DNA of 64,000 nt from CAWEDP01 sp963807925 (GCA_963807925.1 CAWEDP010000003.1:124001-188000), one strand, 5' to 3'; counted from the stretch's first letter, positions 1-9,527 are shown. The notes: a model not told the origin generated them from the sequence alone. A program made the numbers and translations.

Positions 1-2
1 CG

Positions 3-716
3 GCGACCTCCGGGCTGCGCGCGCACGACGGCGCCACGCTCGATCCGTACCGGGCGACGCTCGGCCTCGCCGCCGCCGCGTCCGAGCGGGGGGCGCGGCT
101 GTTCGAGCGATCGGCCGTCGTCAAGATCACGTTCACCCGCCGGGTCGCCGACGTGCGGACGACGGGCGGGACCATCCGCACGCGCCGTGTGATTGTCGCC
201 ACCGGCTTTCCGAGTGCGCTCTTCAAGGGCCTGCAGCGCCATTTCTGGTTTCGCCATGTGTACTTCGCCCGGACGGCGCCGATTCCCGCGAAGGTGCGCA
301 GGGCGCTCGGGCCGGGCGCGGCGGTCATCCGGGATGCCGCCGATCCACCGCACATCGTGCGGTGGGTGGACGGCCAGCGCCTGCTCGTGTGCGGGGCGGA
401 TCGCGCGGCGACGCCGGACCGCCAGCGCCAGAAGGTGATCGTCCAGCGCACCGGTCAGCTGATGTACGAGCTGTCCACGCTCTATCCGGAGGTCTCCGGC
501 GTGCCGCCGGAGCACGGCTGGGACGCGCCGTACGCGCGAACGGCGGAAGGGCTGCCGTTCATCGGGCCGCATCGCAACTATCCGCATCATCTGTTCGCGT
601 TCGGCGACTCGAGTCATACCGCCACCGGCGCGTATCTCGCGAGCCGCGTGCTGCTGCGGCACCACCTCGGGCAGCTCGAGCCGGCGGACGAGGCGTTCCG
701 ACTCCGGCTGGAGTAG
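3..716 (+). CDS. FAD-dependent oxidoreductase, C-terminal part (runs off the left edge)
   Basis: The reading frame is open from the first bases of the window, so the N-terminal FAD-binding part lies outside and about 237 residues are visible. A strand-turn reading VIVATGFPS matches the second part of a Rossmann FAD fold. Near the C-terminus, the segment LPFIGPHRNYPHHLFAFGDS resembles the glycine-rich, flavin-contacting end of D-amino-acid-oxidase (DAO) family enzymes. A soluble flavin oxidoreductase is likely; the substrate cannot be told. It ends 57 bases before bshB1 on the same strand and could share a transcript with it, but nothing ties it to bacillithiol synthesis. Confidence 0.75.
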   Translation, partial: ATSGLRAHDGATLDPYRATLGLAAAASERGARLFERSAVVKITFTRRVADVRTTGGTIRTRRVIVATGFPSALFKGLQRHFWFRHVYFARTAPIPAKVRRALGPGAAVIRDAADPPHIVRWVDGQRLLVCGADRAATPDRQRQKVIVQRTGQLMYELSTLYPEVSGVPPEHGWDAPYARTAEGLPFIGPHRNYPHHLFAFGDSSHTATGAYLASRVLLRHHLGQLEPADEAFRLRLE

Positions 717-773
717 GACGAACCCTGCCGCGGTCCTCCTGCGTCCAAGCACGAGGTATTCTTCGAGCGCCGC

Positions 774-1478
774 ATGGCTGTCGATCTGCTGGTCTTTGGG
801 CCGCATCCTGACGATCTGGAAATTGGTCTCGGCGGCACGATTGCGCGCCACGTCGCGGCCGGGCTGACGGTGGGGCTGTGCGATCTGACCGGCGGCGAGA
901 TGGGCAGCAACGGCAACGTGCCGGAGCGCCTGGCCGAGAGCGAGGCGGCGCGCGCGGTGCTGGGCGCCGCGTGGCGCGACAACCTCCGGTGGCCCGACCG
1001 CCGCATCGGTCGCGATCCCGGCCACCTCGAACAGGCCGTCGCCTTCATCCGACAGCACCGGCCGCGCACGATTGCCGCGCCGTACTGGTCGGATCGCCAT
1101 CCCGATCACGTGGCCGCGAGCCAGGTGATCACCGAGGCCGCGTTCAATGCCGGCCTGCGCCGCTACCCCTCGGAGGGCGAGGCCTGGAAGGCAGACTGGA
1201 TCTGCTACTACTTCATCAACGACTCGGCGCCGCCGTCGTTCCTCGTCGACGTCTCGGCGCACTACGACCGCAAGCGACAGGCGCTCGACTGTCACGCGAG
1301 CCAGTTCCAGGCCGCGCTGCCCGGGGCGGCGGCCACGCGGTTGAACACGCCGCTGTTCCGGCAGCTCATCGAGAGCCGCGACGCGCAGTTCGGCGCGCTG
1401 GCCGGCGTGGCGTGGGCCGAGGGCCTCGTCGTGCGCGAGCCGCTGCTTCGATCCAGCCTCCTGAGACCCATCGCATGA
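774..1478 (+). CDS. bshB1: Bacillithiol biosynthesis deacetylase BshB1 (PIG-L family)
   Basis: A 234-residue PIG-L/LmbE metal-dependent deacetylase. It should remove the acetyl group from GlcNAc-malate, the second step of bacillithiol synthesis in the cytosol. The zinc-site signature PHPDDLEIGLGG lies at residues 11-22, and the second metal motif RHPDHVAAS follows near residue 108. Both are typical of BshB1 rather than of generic LmbE proteins, and the length fits the family. The stop codon overlaps the ATG of bshA (ATGA), so the two are translationally coupled in pathway order reversed. No bshC ligase gene is visible here. Confidence 0.9.
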   Translation: MAVDLLVFGPHPDDLEIGLGGTIARHVAAGLTVGLCDLTGGEMGSNGNVPERLAESEAARAVLGAAWRDNLRWPDRRIGRDPGHLEQAVAFIRQHRPRTIAAPYWSDRHPDHVAASQVITEAAFNAGLRRYPSEGEAWKADWICYYFINDSAPPSFLVDVSAHYDRKRQALDCHASQFQAALPGAAATRLNTPLFRQLIESRDAQFGALAGVAWAEGLVVREPLLRSSLLRPIA

Positions 1479-2611
1479 ACGTCGGCATCATCTGCTACGC
1501 GTCGGTCGGCGGGAGCGGCGTGATTGCCACCGAGCTGGGGAAGACGCTCGCGTCGCGCGGCCATCGCGTTCACATTCTGAGCAGCGATACGCCGTTCCGG
1601 CTGAGCGACTATCAGCCCGGGTTGTCGTTTCACCGTGTGGAGGCGCCGACCTATCCGCTGTTCCGCGAGCCGCAGTATCTGCTGTCGCTCGCGAACAAGA
1701 CGGTGCAGGTCGCGCGCGACGAGCGGCTGGACGTCATCCACGCGCACTACGCGATCCCTCACGCGACGGCCGCGTACCTCGCGAGGCAAATCCTGGCGGC
1801 GTCGCACGATCGCGTGCCGCCGAAGGTCATCACGACGCTGCACGGGACCGACATCACGCTCCTCGGCAGCGATCCCTCCTATTCGGAAACCGTCGCGTTC
1901 TGCATCGACCAATCCGACGGTGTGACGGCGGTGTCGGAAAGCCTCAAGGCCGACACGCAGCGGGCGCTCGGCGTGGGGCGCGACATCCGCGTCATCCCGA
2001 ATTTCCTCGACTGCTCGGTCCACCATCGGCTGAACGTGCCGGCGCTGCGCCGGCGCTTCGCGAGCGACGACGAGAAGATCGTCATCCACGTCTCGAACTT
2101 CCGTCCCGTGAAGCGGGTGTCGGCGGCGGTCGAGATCTTCGCGGCGCTCGCCCGCGACGTTCCTTCGCGGCTGCTGATGGTCGGCGACGGTCCCGATCTG
2201 GGGGAGGCCGTCCAGCGGGCGCGCGCGCTCGGCGTCGCCGATCACGTCCATTTCCTCGGCGAGCAGGATCAGGTGACGTCGCTGTTGTCGATCTCCGACG
2301 TCTTTTTGCTGCCCTCCGCGCAGGAGAGCTTCGGCCTCGCGGCGCTCGAGGCGATGGCGTGCGAAGTGCCGGTCGTCGCGTCGCGCGTCGGCGGACTTCC
2401 TGAAGTCATCGAGCACGAGGTCACCGGCTTTCTCCATGCCCCCGAGGATCTCGCGGCGATGGTCCGCTCGGCGATGGCGGTCCTGACCGACTGCCCGCTC
2501 CACGACCGTGTCGCGGCGGCCGCCCGCGTCGTGGTCCACGAGCAGTTCTGCGACGAGAAGATCGTCCCGGTGTACGAGGCGTATTACGAGGAAATCCTGG
2601 CTTCCAGCTGA
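1475..2611 (+). CDS. bshA: N-acetyl-alpha-D-glucosaminyl L-malate synthase BshA (GT4)
   Basis: A 378-residue GT4 glycosyltransferase, the expected length for BshA. It joins UDP-GlcNAc to L-malate, the first committed step of bacillithiol synthesis. The N-terminus (GIICYASVGGSGVIATELG) is the characteristic BshA glycine-rich loop, and HAHYAIPHA and LHGTDITLLG are also family hallmarks. The GT-B donor-site motif ESFGLAALEAMACEVPVV sits near residue 290. The ATG overlaps the bshB1 stop by one base (ATGA). A longer upstream reading frame exists only because it shadows bshB1, so this ATG is preferred. Confidence 0.93.
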   Translation: MNVGIICYASVGGSGVIATELGKTLASRGHRVHILSSDTPFRLSDYQPGLSFHRVEAPTYPLFREPQYLLSLANKTVQVARDERLDVIHAHYAIPHATAAYLARQILAASHDRVPPKVITTLHGTDITLLGSDPSYSETVAFCIDQSDGVTAVSESLKADTQRALGVGRDIRVIPNFLDCSVHHRLNVPALRRRFASDDEKIVIHVSNFRPVKRVSAAVEIFAALARDVPSRLLMVGDGPDLGEAVQRARALGVADHVHFLGEQDQVTSLLSISDVFLLPSAQESFGLAALEAMACEVPVVASRVGGLPEVIEHEVTGFLHAPEDLAAMVRSAMAVLTDCPLHDRVAAAARVVVHEQFCDEKIVPVYEAYYEEILASS

Positions 2612-2653
2612 CGCGGCCGGCAGCGGCCGGCCCGTCCGATCGGTGAGGAGTCC

Positions 2654-2682
2654 TTGTCACTCCCGGCCGGCCGGGCTTTAAT
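2654..2682 (+). promoter_or_regulatory. Sigma-70-like promoter for the secreted PIG-L gene
   Basis: TTGTCA at 2654-2659 and TTTAAT at 2677-2682 are separated by exactly 17 bases. The -10 ends nine bases before the ATG at 2692, so transcription would begin at or next to that codon, giving a leaderless or nearly leaderless mRNA. A GC-rich palindrome (2662-2675) fills the spacer. Confidence 0.55.
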
Positions 2683-2691
2683 ATGGACCCC

Positions 2692-5475
2692 ATGGTGCGC
2701 AAGCTGGTCATCGTCGCTGCCCTGGTCGGAGCCGTCGGGCTCGGGCTTCGCGCGCAGATGCGCGTGGTCCCAATCGACGAAGAGCAGGGGCACGTGGCCC
2801 TGGGCCTTGCCCTGCGGCATCTCGCCAACACCGGCATTGCCATGCAGGCCACCGCGCATCCCGACGACGAGGACAACGGGTTGCTCGTGATGCTGAACCG
2901 CGGCATGGGCGTGCGGACGGCGCTCGCGACGGCGACGCGCGGCAACGGCGGACAGAACGAAATCGGCCCCGAGATCTTCGAGGCCCTGGGCGTGCTGCGA
3001 ACCGAGGAGCTCCACGCCCTGCATCGCTTCGACGGCGCGGAGCAGTACTTCACGCGCGCCGTCGATTTCGGGTTCTCGTTCAGCCTGGAAGAGACGTACG
3101 AAAAATGGGGCAAGGACGAGACGACGAGCGACTTCGTCCGCCTCATTCGCACGGTCCGGCCCGATGTCGTGTTCTCGGCGTTTCCGCCGACCGGCACCGG
3201 CGGCGGCCAGCACCACCAGGCGTCGGCGGTTCTGTCCCACGCCGCCTACACGCTGGCCGGCGACGCCACCAAGTACCCGGACCAGCTGAAGGACGGCCTC
3301 CGGCCGTGGCAGCCGAAGAAGTTCTACTACGCCGGCGGCTTCGGGCCCCCGGCCGACGCGCAGCCGCGCGCCCGCACGCTGCGCGTCAATACCGCCGTGT
3401 ACGATCCGCTCTTCGGCAAGACCTACGCGGAAATCGGCACCGAGGCGCGAAGCATGCACAAGTGCCAGGGCATGGCGCAGCTGCTCGCGCTGCCCGGGCC
3501 CTCCGCGCGGACCTATCAGCTCGCCGAAACGGTCATTCCGGGTCAGTTGGAACGCGAGGAGTCGTCGATGTTCGACGGCATCGACACCACCATTCCCGGT
3601 CTCGCCCGGTTCGCGGGGCCGCAGCCGCCCAGCGAGCTCGTGGACGGCCTTGGCGCCATCGCCGCTGCCGTGCAGGAGGCGCAGAAGATGTTCGACGGCG
3701 TCCGCGCCGACGCCATTCTGCAGCCGCTCCTGGCCGGTCTGCACCTGACCCGCACCCTGCGCAACCAGCTTCGCGCGATGGGCCTCGCCCAGGACGGCGG
3801 CTACGACATCGATCTCCGTCTCGAGCAGAAGGAGCGCGAGTTCCAGCAGGCCATCCTGGTGGCCGGTGCGGTCCGCGTCGAGGCGCTGGCCGACGACGGC
3901 GTCGTGGTGCCCGGGCAGGCGGTGAAGGTCGCGGTGCTCGTCGCCAACAACGGCGCGGCGGACGTGACGGTGAAGCAGGTGTCGTTCGCCGGCTTCGACG
4001 GCGCCGGGCAGTGCAGCCTGACGGCGGTGACGGCGGGCGGCGGCCGGGGCGGCGGGCGCGGCGGTCGCGGCGGTGCGGCGGCCGCGCCGCCTCCACAAGT
4101 GATTTCGACGGTCAGGAAAGACGTCGTCGCGCGCTGCGAGGCCGGTCTGAAGATTCCTGCCGACGCCCGCGTCACCGAGCCGTACTGGCACCGCCAGGGC
4201 GAGGCCGGACGGTACACCTTCGACGCTGACGCGCCGTTCGGCCTGCCGTATCGGCCCACCCCGTTCACGATGCAGGTGCGGCTGGCGCTCGAAGGCGGCG
4301 GCGCCGACGAGATCGTCGAGACGCTGCCGGTGCAGTACCGCTACGAAGGCAACATCTTCAGTGGCGAGAAGCGGACCGAGCTGCTCGTCGTGCCGGCGTT
4401 CTCGGTGCGCGTGTCGCCGGAGGTGGCCATCATTCCGACGCGCTCCATCGGGGCGCCCGGTCCCACCGCGCCGCGCAGCGCGGCGAACACCGGCCGCGAG
4501 CTCCGGGTCACGGTCGTCAACGACACGGCGGGCGCGGCCGAGAACCTCGTCAGGCTGCAGCTGCCGGCAGGGTGGTCCGCCACGCCGTCCGCCCAGGCGT
4601 TGAAGTTCTCGCGGCCGGACGAGGCGCAGACGGTCCGCTTCGTGCTGAAGCCGGCGGCGACGACCGTTCCCGGCGAGTACCACGTGCGTGCGTCGGTGTC
4701 CACGCCGACCCAGACGTTCGACCGCGGCTACCAGATCATCGAGTACCCGCACATCCGCCGGCAGCACATCTACCACGACGCCGACGTCGCGCTGAAAGTG
4801 CTCAGTGTGAAGACCGCCCCGAACCTCACCATCGGCTACATCGTCGGAGTGGGCGACGAAGTGCCGGCGGCCATCGAGCAGCTGGGCGCGAAGCTGGAGT
4901 ACATCACGCCTGACGAGCTGGCGTGGGGCAACCTGTCGCGGTTCGACGCGATCGTGACGGGCGTGCGCGCGTACGAGCGCCGATCCGATCTGCGCGCCAA
5001 CAACAGCCGGCTGCTCGACTACGTGAACGCGGGCGGCACGCTCGTCGTGCAGTACAACAAGTTCGAGTTCAACGACGCGCAATACGGCCCCTATCCCGCG
5101 CAGGTGGGCAACAACCGCGTGACCGACGAGTTCGCGCCGGTGAACGTCCTGGCGCCGGGCGATCCGGTCCTGACCTACCCGAACGAAATCACCGACTCCA
5201 CGTGGAAGAACTGGGTCCAGGAGCGGGGGCTGTACTTCCTCGGCCAGAAGGATCCCCGATACCAGGATCTCGTCTCGCTGGCGGATCCGTTTCCGTACAA
5301 CACAGGCGAGAAGCGCGGGGCGCTCGTCGAAACGACCTACGGCAAGGGCCACTGGGTGTACGTCGGTCTCGGCTTGTGGCGGCAGCTCCCGGCCGGCACG
5401 GACGGATCGTACCAGCTGCTCGCGAACCTGATCAGCCTCGGGAAGGCGCCGGCGGCGCGGAAGCCCGGTCGGTAG
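2692..5475 (+). CDS. Secreted PIG-L family deacetylase with long C-terminal extension
   Basis: A protein of about 927 residues. A short N-terminal hydrophobic stretch ending LGLRAQ looks like a signal peptide. The PIG-L deacetylase domain follows, with the metal motif AHPDDE at residues 55-60 and GGGQHHQAS further on supplying the second histidine pair. A glycine/arginine-rich linker near residue 450 precedes a middle region resembling alpha-galactosidase NEW3 domains. The C-terminal part (from about residue 700) looks like a ThuA/glutamine-amidotransferase-like fold. An in-frame ATG at 2683 overlaps the promoter -10, so ATG 2692 is preferred. It probably deacetylates an extracytoplasmic N-acetyl sugar conjugate; the substrate is unknown. 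It follows bshA by 80 bases but has its own promoter. Confidence 0.8.
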   Translation: MVRKLVIVAALVGAVGLGLRAQMRVVPIDEEQGHVALGLALRHLANTGIAMQATAHPDDEDNGLLVMLNRGMGVRTALATATRGNGGQNEIGPEIFEALGVLRTEELHALHRFDGAEQYFTRAVDFGFSFSLEETYEKWGKDETTSDFVRLIRTVRPDVVFSAFPPTGTGGGQHHQASAVLSHAAYTLAGDATKYPDQLKDGLRPWQPKKFYYAGGFGPPADAQPRARTLRVNTAVYDPLFGKTYAEIGTEARSMHKCQGMAQLLALPGPSARTYQLAETVIPGQLEREESSMFDGIDTTIPGLARFAGPQPPSELVDGLGAIAAAVQEAQKMFDGVRADAILQPLLAGLHLTRTLRNQLRAMGLAQDGGYDIDLRLEQKEREFQQAILVAGAVRVEALADDGVVVPGQAVKVAVLVANNGAADVTVKQVSFAGFDGAGQCSLTAVTAGGGRGGGRGGRGGAAAAPPPQVISTVRKDVVARCEAGLKIPADARVTEPYWHRQGEAGRYTFDADAPFGLPYRPTPFTMQVRLALEGGGADEIVETLPVQYRYEGNIFSGEKRTELLVVPAFSVRVSPEVAIIPTRSIGAPGPTAPRSAANTGRELRVTVVNDTAGAAENLVRLQLPAGWSATPSAQALKFSRPDEAQTVRFVLKPAATTVPGEYHVRASVSTPTQTFDRGYQIIEYPHIRRQHIYHDADVALKVLSVKTAPNLTIGYIVGVGDEVPAAIEQLGAKLEYITPDELAWGNLSRFDAIVTGVRAYERRSDLRANNSRLLDYVNAGGTLVVQYNKFEFNDAQYGPYPAQVGNNRVTDEFAPVNVLAPGDPVLTYPNEITDSTWKNWVQERGLYFLGQKDPRYQDLVSLADPFPYNTGEKRGALVETTYGKGHWVYVGLGLWRQLPAGTDGSYQLLANLISLGKAPAARKPGR

Positions 5476-5480
5476 GCGCG

Positions 5481-6002
5481 TCAGTCCGATTTTCCGGGCG
5501 ACCGTGCCAGCCAGCGGAAGAACAGAATCACGATCGCGGCCGGGATGAACGGCCCCCACCACGCCGTCAGCCCGATTGCCCCCAGCGTCGTCGAGGCCCA
5601 GCTGACGAAGATCATGATCGCGCCCGCCCAGGCCAGCGCGCTCACCAGGTTCAGCACGCTGAACTTCAGCGCGTGCATGCCGGCGTACGCGCACGCGATC
5701 GGGATCGCCGTCCGCAGTCCGGGCAGGAAGCGGCTGGCCAGCACGAGGCCGGTCTCGTGCGCGTGCACGTGCACGATCACGCGGTCGCGGTACCTGGCGA
5801 GGCGCGGGAACCGGTCGAGCCAGTGAATGCGGCCGCGGAGCAGGTAGAACCAGATCTGATCCCCGGTGGCGCCGCCGAGCGCGCCGCACGCGAGAACCGC
5901 CGGCCACATGAGCTCACCGCGCACGGCGCGCGCGCACATCGCGCTGTAGTACGCCTCGCCTTCGAGGATGGCGGCGATGTAGATCGGAAGATAGGTGAAC
6001 AC
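5481..6002 (-). CDS. DedA family membrane protein
   Basis: A 173-residue inner-membrane protein of the DedA/SNARE-associated (VTT domain) family, implicated in lipid scrambling and membrane homeostasis. The family motif around the first re-entrant loop is visible as LGGATGDQIWFYLLRGR. The second signature follows as ASRFLPGLRTAIPIACAYAGM, with the conserved phenylalanine, proline and glycine residues. Three to four hydrophobic segments are apparent. The protein is slightly short of the usual 190-220 residues, so the true N-terminus may lie a little further upstream. It lies downstream of the DegT aminotransferase on the same strand and converges on the PIG-L gene with six bases between the stops. 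Confidence 0.83.
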   Translation of the reverse strand: MFTYLPIYIAAILEGEAYYSAMCARAVRGELMWPAVLACGALGGATGDQIWFYLLRGRIHWLDRFPRLARYRDRVIVHVHAHETGLVLASRFLPGLRTAIPIACAYAGMHALKFSVLNLVSALAWAGAIMIFVSWASTTLGAIGLTAWWGPFIPAAIVILFFRWLARSPGKSD

Positions 6003-6062
6003 GGGCGCGAATCGAAGGGCCCCCGCTCACGCGAGCAGTCGAGTCCTCCGGGGGGCGGCCAG

Positions 6063-7344
6063 TCAGGACGAGGTGGTGGCGGTCTGCCGTCGCGGAATCG
6101 CCTGCGCCAGGACGTCGCGGACCGTGGCGCCGACGCGCTCGATCTGCTCGCGTGTCAGGCCGGCGTAGATGGGTATCTGCATCGCCTGGGCGGCGCGCCG
6201 CGCACCCTCGGCTTCCGCGGTCGCGCCCGCAAACAGCTCCATGTCCGGCGGCACGTCGACGTGAAGCGTTTCGATGTCGATGCCGCGCCGGACAGAGCGT
6301 ACCACGAGCGCGTCGCGCGCGGGTCCGTCAGGCCCGTACAGACAGGTACTGATAGTAGACGTGCGTGCGATCCGGCGGCACGTACGGGACCTGGATGCCC
6401 GGCAGGCGGCCGAGCACCCCATCCATGTAGAGGGCATTCGCCTGCACCTGCGCGGTCCACCCGTCGAGGTGCCTCATCGCCTGGAGGCCGATCGCGGCCT
6501 GCACGTTGGGAAAGCGCTCCGTGTAGGCCTCCGGCAGCGGGGTGAGGGACCGAATCTTCTCCCAGAGGAACACGTCGGGGTTGGCGTCGACAAGCGACGA
6601 CGCCCAGAGCACCGGGAACAGCGAGATCGAGAAGACCCACGGCTTGACGAAGATTCGCTGCAGGCGGCCCATGAGCAGGCGATTGCGCACACGTTTTTCG
6701 CTCGGCCACGGCAGCCCGTCGACGATCGCGCGCACACGCGATGCCACGGCGGGATCCTGCACGAGCGCCATGCCGCCGCCGTAGCAGTTCAGCGGCTTGA
6801 GCGTCTGAAAACTGAACAACGCGCCGGTGCCGAACGTGCCGACCGACCGCCCCCTGTAGGTGGCGCCGAGCGCGTGCGCACAGTCCTCGAGGACGATCAG
6901 GTCGTGCCGTCCGGCGATGTCGAGCAGCCGATCCATGTCGCACGGCAGGCCGTACAGGTGAGTGGGGACGATCGCCCGCGTCTTCTCGGTGACGAGCCGT
7001 TCGACCGAGGCCGGATCGATATTGAACGTTCGCGGATCGACGTCGGCGAAGACGACGGTCAGTCCCGCCGCCCGCGCCAGCTCGGGCACGACCCAGAAGG
7101 TCAGGGCGGGGAAGATGATCTCGGAGCCCGGCGGAAGGTCGAGCGCCTCGAGGATGTGATAGAAGGCCATCCGGCCGTACGCCGTGGAAACCGCCGTCCC
7201 GCCGCCGACCCGCTGCTCGAACACGCGCTCGAACTCCGCGATGAGCGGACCCTGGACGAATTCACCGCGCACCTTGCAGGCGGCGACGACGTCCTCGGTT
7301 TCGGAGAAGACGCGCGCTCCGTAGCGCGAGATGGCTGCACGCAT
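6063..7344 (-). CDS. DegT/DnrJ/EryC1/StrS aminotransferase, interrupted by a +1 frameshift
   Basis: A PLP-dependent sugar-type aminotransferase, about 426 residues once one extra base is removed. It would transaminate a keto-sugar or similar precursor. The N-terminal frame (7344 down to about 6346) has the family features VQGPLIAEFE, the PLP-phosphate region TAYGRMAFYHILEAL, the aspartate-containing VLEDCAHALGA, and the Schiff-base region FSFQTLKPLNCYGGG with its lysine. The frame then breaks: YYQYLSVRA-stop becomes YYQYCLYGPDGPARDALVV if the extra base at 6345/6346 (beside GTAC) is removed, and the C-terminal 90 residues are intact. One lesion in an otherwise good gene suggests a sequencing artefact. 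It probably forms a unit with the B12-radical SAM gene upstream. Confidence 0.8.
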
Positions 7345-7483
7345 TGAATCACCTGGGGGCGGCCGGAACGACCCTTATTGAACCACGAAGCACGTAAAGG
7401 CGCTACAAACGGCGCTTGCGCGATGCCTTTGTGCTCGCAGTGCGTCAACCGGGAACGCCGGGAGGCGTCCGCCGGTTCATCGT

Positions 7484-8878
7484 TCAGCAGGTGACGGGGC
7501 GCGAGATGTCGGCGATCTCCTCGCGGGCGTGGCGATCGTTCACGCGCTCGTCCATGCGGCTGACCCAGTCGAGGACGCTGCCGTTCTGGATCTTCAGGAA
7601 GTTCGCCAGATACGACGGGCGCATGTAGAAGCGCTTGTACGCGGCGCCGAGCAGGAAGCGCAGCTCCCGGTCCGTCAGATTCGGATGGCGGAAGGTGGGC
7701 GTGTAGCCGTCGAAGCGCTCCCAGTCGGTCTCGGTCAGGAGCGGCTCGATCTGCTTGAACATCGGCGTGCCCGGATACGGCGTCAGGATCTTGAACTGGG
7801 CGAAGGTCGACCCGATGTCGGTGGCGTAGTCGATCGTCGCCGCAATGGAATTCCAGTCGTCCTGCAGAAAGCCGAGCACGTAGAACGCCGCGGTCACGAT
7901 GCCGCGCTTTCGGCAGTGATCGATGATCTCGCGCTGGTGCGCCTCAGGGATGGGGCGGCGTCCCGATTTCTTCAGCGTGGCGGGCGACAGCGATTCGACG
8001 CCGAAGCTCATCGCGCGAAACCCGGCGGCATGCAGTCGATCCAGCAGATCGACGTCGAGCCGATCGAGCCGGGTCTCGGCTTCGAAGGTCAGCACCAGTC
8101 CGCGCGCCTCGATGCCGTCGCACAGCTCGATCATGCGCTCGCGCCGCTCGGTGAACAGCGGATCCCGGAAGATCATGTACGGCCGGCGATACTGGTCGCA
8201 CAGCCGTTCCATCTCGTCGAGGATGTTGGCGATGGAGCGCGCCCGATACCCCGCGAGAATCCGGTGCGGGCAGTAGGTGCAGAACTCAGGGCATCCGCGG
8301 CTCGCCAGCAGCGGAAAGCCGCCGCCCACCGGACGCGACGACCACCGGACGCCGAGCTTCCGCCCCGCGTCGGTCACGAGATCCCACCGCGGGAACGGCA
8401 GGGAATCGAGGTCGTTGATCTGCTCGCTCACGACGACCCCGCGCGGAATGTCGCCCTGTGCGATGCGCATCACGCCGCCCTCGGGCTCGCCGTTCAGGAT
8501 GAAATCGCAGTGATCCTGGAAGAGATGCGGCATTTTGGACGCCGTGATGCCGACGAATCCGACCTTGACGCCGCGGGCGCGCATCCGCTCGGCCCAGGCG
8601 GTCTCGTTCCGGTAGTCCACGAGCGACGACAGGATCAGCGCGACCTCTCCGTCCACCTGCTCTCCGCGGCTCCAGGCCACCTCGTGGCCGGCGCGCGCGA
8701 GGATGGCGGCCATGTACGCCATGTGCACGCTCGGCACGTCGTGAAACTGATGTTTCAGCCACGCGATCACGGTCGTCACGCGCGAGAACGGATCCAGCCG
8801 CGATCCGTAGCCGCCCACCACCGTATCCTTGCTGACAAAGCCGCGATTCGACTGCACGTCTGCGAGAATCACCCGCAT
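7484..8878 (-). CDS. B12-binding-type radical SAM protein
   Basis: A 464-residue radical SAM enzyme of the cobalamin-dependent class. The N-terminal 150 residues are a B12-binding-like Rossmann region (VPSVHMAYMAAILARAGHEV), without an obvious DxHxxG motif. The 4Fe-4S cluster motif CPEFCTYC has cysteines at 196, 200 and 203. A TIM-barrel core follows, with FRDPLFTERRERM and GVESLSPATLKKSGR. Such enzymes typically methylate or rearrange unactivated carbons in lipid or natural-product pathways; the substrate here is unknown. The stretch GAGGTGA precedes the ATG as a ribosome site. The downstream DegT aminotransferase, 139 bases on, makes a modified sugar or lipid plausible. Confidence 0.85.
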   Translation of the reverse strand: MRVILADVQSNRGFVSKDTVVGGYGSRLDPFSRVTTVIAWLKHQFHDVPSVHMAYMAAILARAGHEVAWSRGEQVDGEVALILSSLVDYRNETAWAERMRARGVKVGFVGITASKMPHLFQDHCDFILNGEPEGGVMRIAQGDIPRGVVVSEQINDLDSLPFPRWDLVTDAGRKLGVRWSSRPVGGGFPLLASRGCPEFCTYCPHRILAGYRARSIANILDEMERLCDQYRRPYMIFRDPLFTERRERMIELCDGIEARGLVLTFEAETRLDRLDVDLLDRLHAAGFRAMSFGVESLSPATLKKSGRRPIPEAHQREIIDHCRKRGIVTAAFYVLGFLQDDWNSIAATIDYATDIGSTFAQFKILTPYPGTPMFKQIEPLLTETDWERFDGYTPTFRHPNLTDRELRFLLGAAYKRFYMRPSYLANFLKIQNGSVLDWVSRMDERVNDRHAREEIADISRPVTC

Positions 8879-8979
8879 CGGTCACCTCATGGTTGACGAA
8901 CCTGACACCGCTCAGCCGTGCGCGCCGTACGCGCGGGCCGCGATGGCCGTGCGTCGATTCGACTGGCTGATACACCAGG

Positions 8980-9426
8980 CTACGCGGGTGACGAAGGAGG
9001 ACCTCGGGGTGAACGGGGAGACGCGACGCTAACGAAGGTCGGGTGCAGCGTCGGGGGTGAGAGCACGCCGAGCGGCCTGAGGCCGGCCGGGAGCAGGTCG
9101 TCGCCGCCGACCGCCGCGCTCGTCTGCAGCGCGGCCGTGTCGTGACCGGCGAGCGGCATCGTCTGGCCGCGCCCGAGGTAGTCGGGGACGCTGCGATGGA
9201 CCAGCCGTTCGCTCCGCAACAGATACTTCGCGACATGACGGCCCGAGCGTTGCACGCCGTTCCGCGCGCGGACCCGACGGAGCGCCGGCCGTTCATCGGC
9301 CGCGCGACTGACGCGGGAGTGGCGCCGCGCCGGCTGCGCCGCTTCGGCGCTGGGGACGCTCAGCAACCAGACCGCGAGCGTTCCGCACAGCGCGAAGCCC
9401 AGTCGCACGCCGGACGAGAGTCGCAT
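8980..9426 (-). CDS. Small secreted protein of unknown function
   Basis: A 148-residue frame whose first 30 residues form a convincing signal peptide: positively charged start, hydrophobic core FALCGTLAVWLLSV and the cleavage-like site SAEAAQ. The mature part is arginine- and proline-rich with no family I recognise. The ATG at 9426 is chosen because the signal peptide begins there; a longer in-frame start at 9477 adds residues without sense. It lies just upstream of the radical SAM gene on the same strand and is divergent from the geranylgeranyl-reductase-like gene. The mature sequence has the amino-acid bias of random high-GC frames, so only the signal peptide supports it. Confidence 0.4.
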   Translation of the reverse strand: MRLSSGVRLGFALCGTLAVWLLSVPSAEAAQPARRHSRVSRAADERPALRRVRARNGVQRSGRHVAKYLLRSERLVHRSVPDYLGRGQTMPLAGHDTAALQTSAAVGGDDLLPAGLRPLGVLSPPTLHPTFVSVASPRSPRGPPSSPA

Positions 9427-9527
9427 AGAAGGGCTGTAGAATTCCTGTTGGAGCCAAACGTAACTATCCCACACCACAGCGGTAGATTCAAGAACTCGCC
9501 GCTTCAGCCGCCTACGCGCGTTCGTCC

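Noticed and set aside
2662..2675. CCCGGCCGGCCGGG palindrome as a terminator after bshA
   Set aside because: Stem too short and self-overlapping, with no proper T-run; it lies within the promoter spacer of the next gene.
2584..5907. 1107-codon open frame antisense to the secreted PIG-L gene
   Set aside because: Arginine-rich, no domains, and explained as the stop-poor complement of a high-GC gene. Similar long shadow frames cover most genes here.
6335..6360. Programmed ribosomal frameshifting in the DegT gene
   Set aside because: No slippery heptamer or following pseudoknot, and four unrelated genes have the same type of lesion at GTAC.
7345..7483. Loose inverted repeat (CACGAAGCACGTAAAGGC versus GCCTTTGTGCTCGCAGTG) in the gap before the radical SAM gene
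   Set aside because: Arms match imperfectly and no function or second copy was seen.
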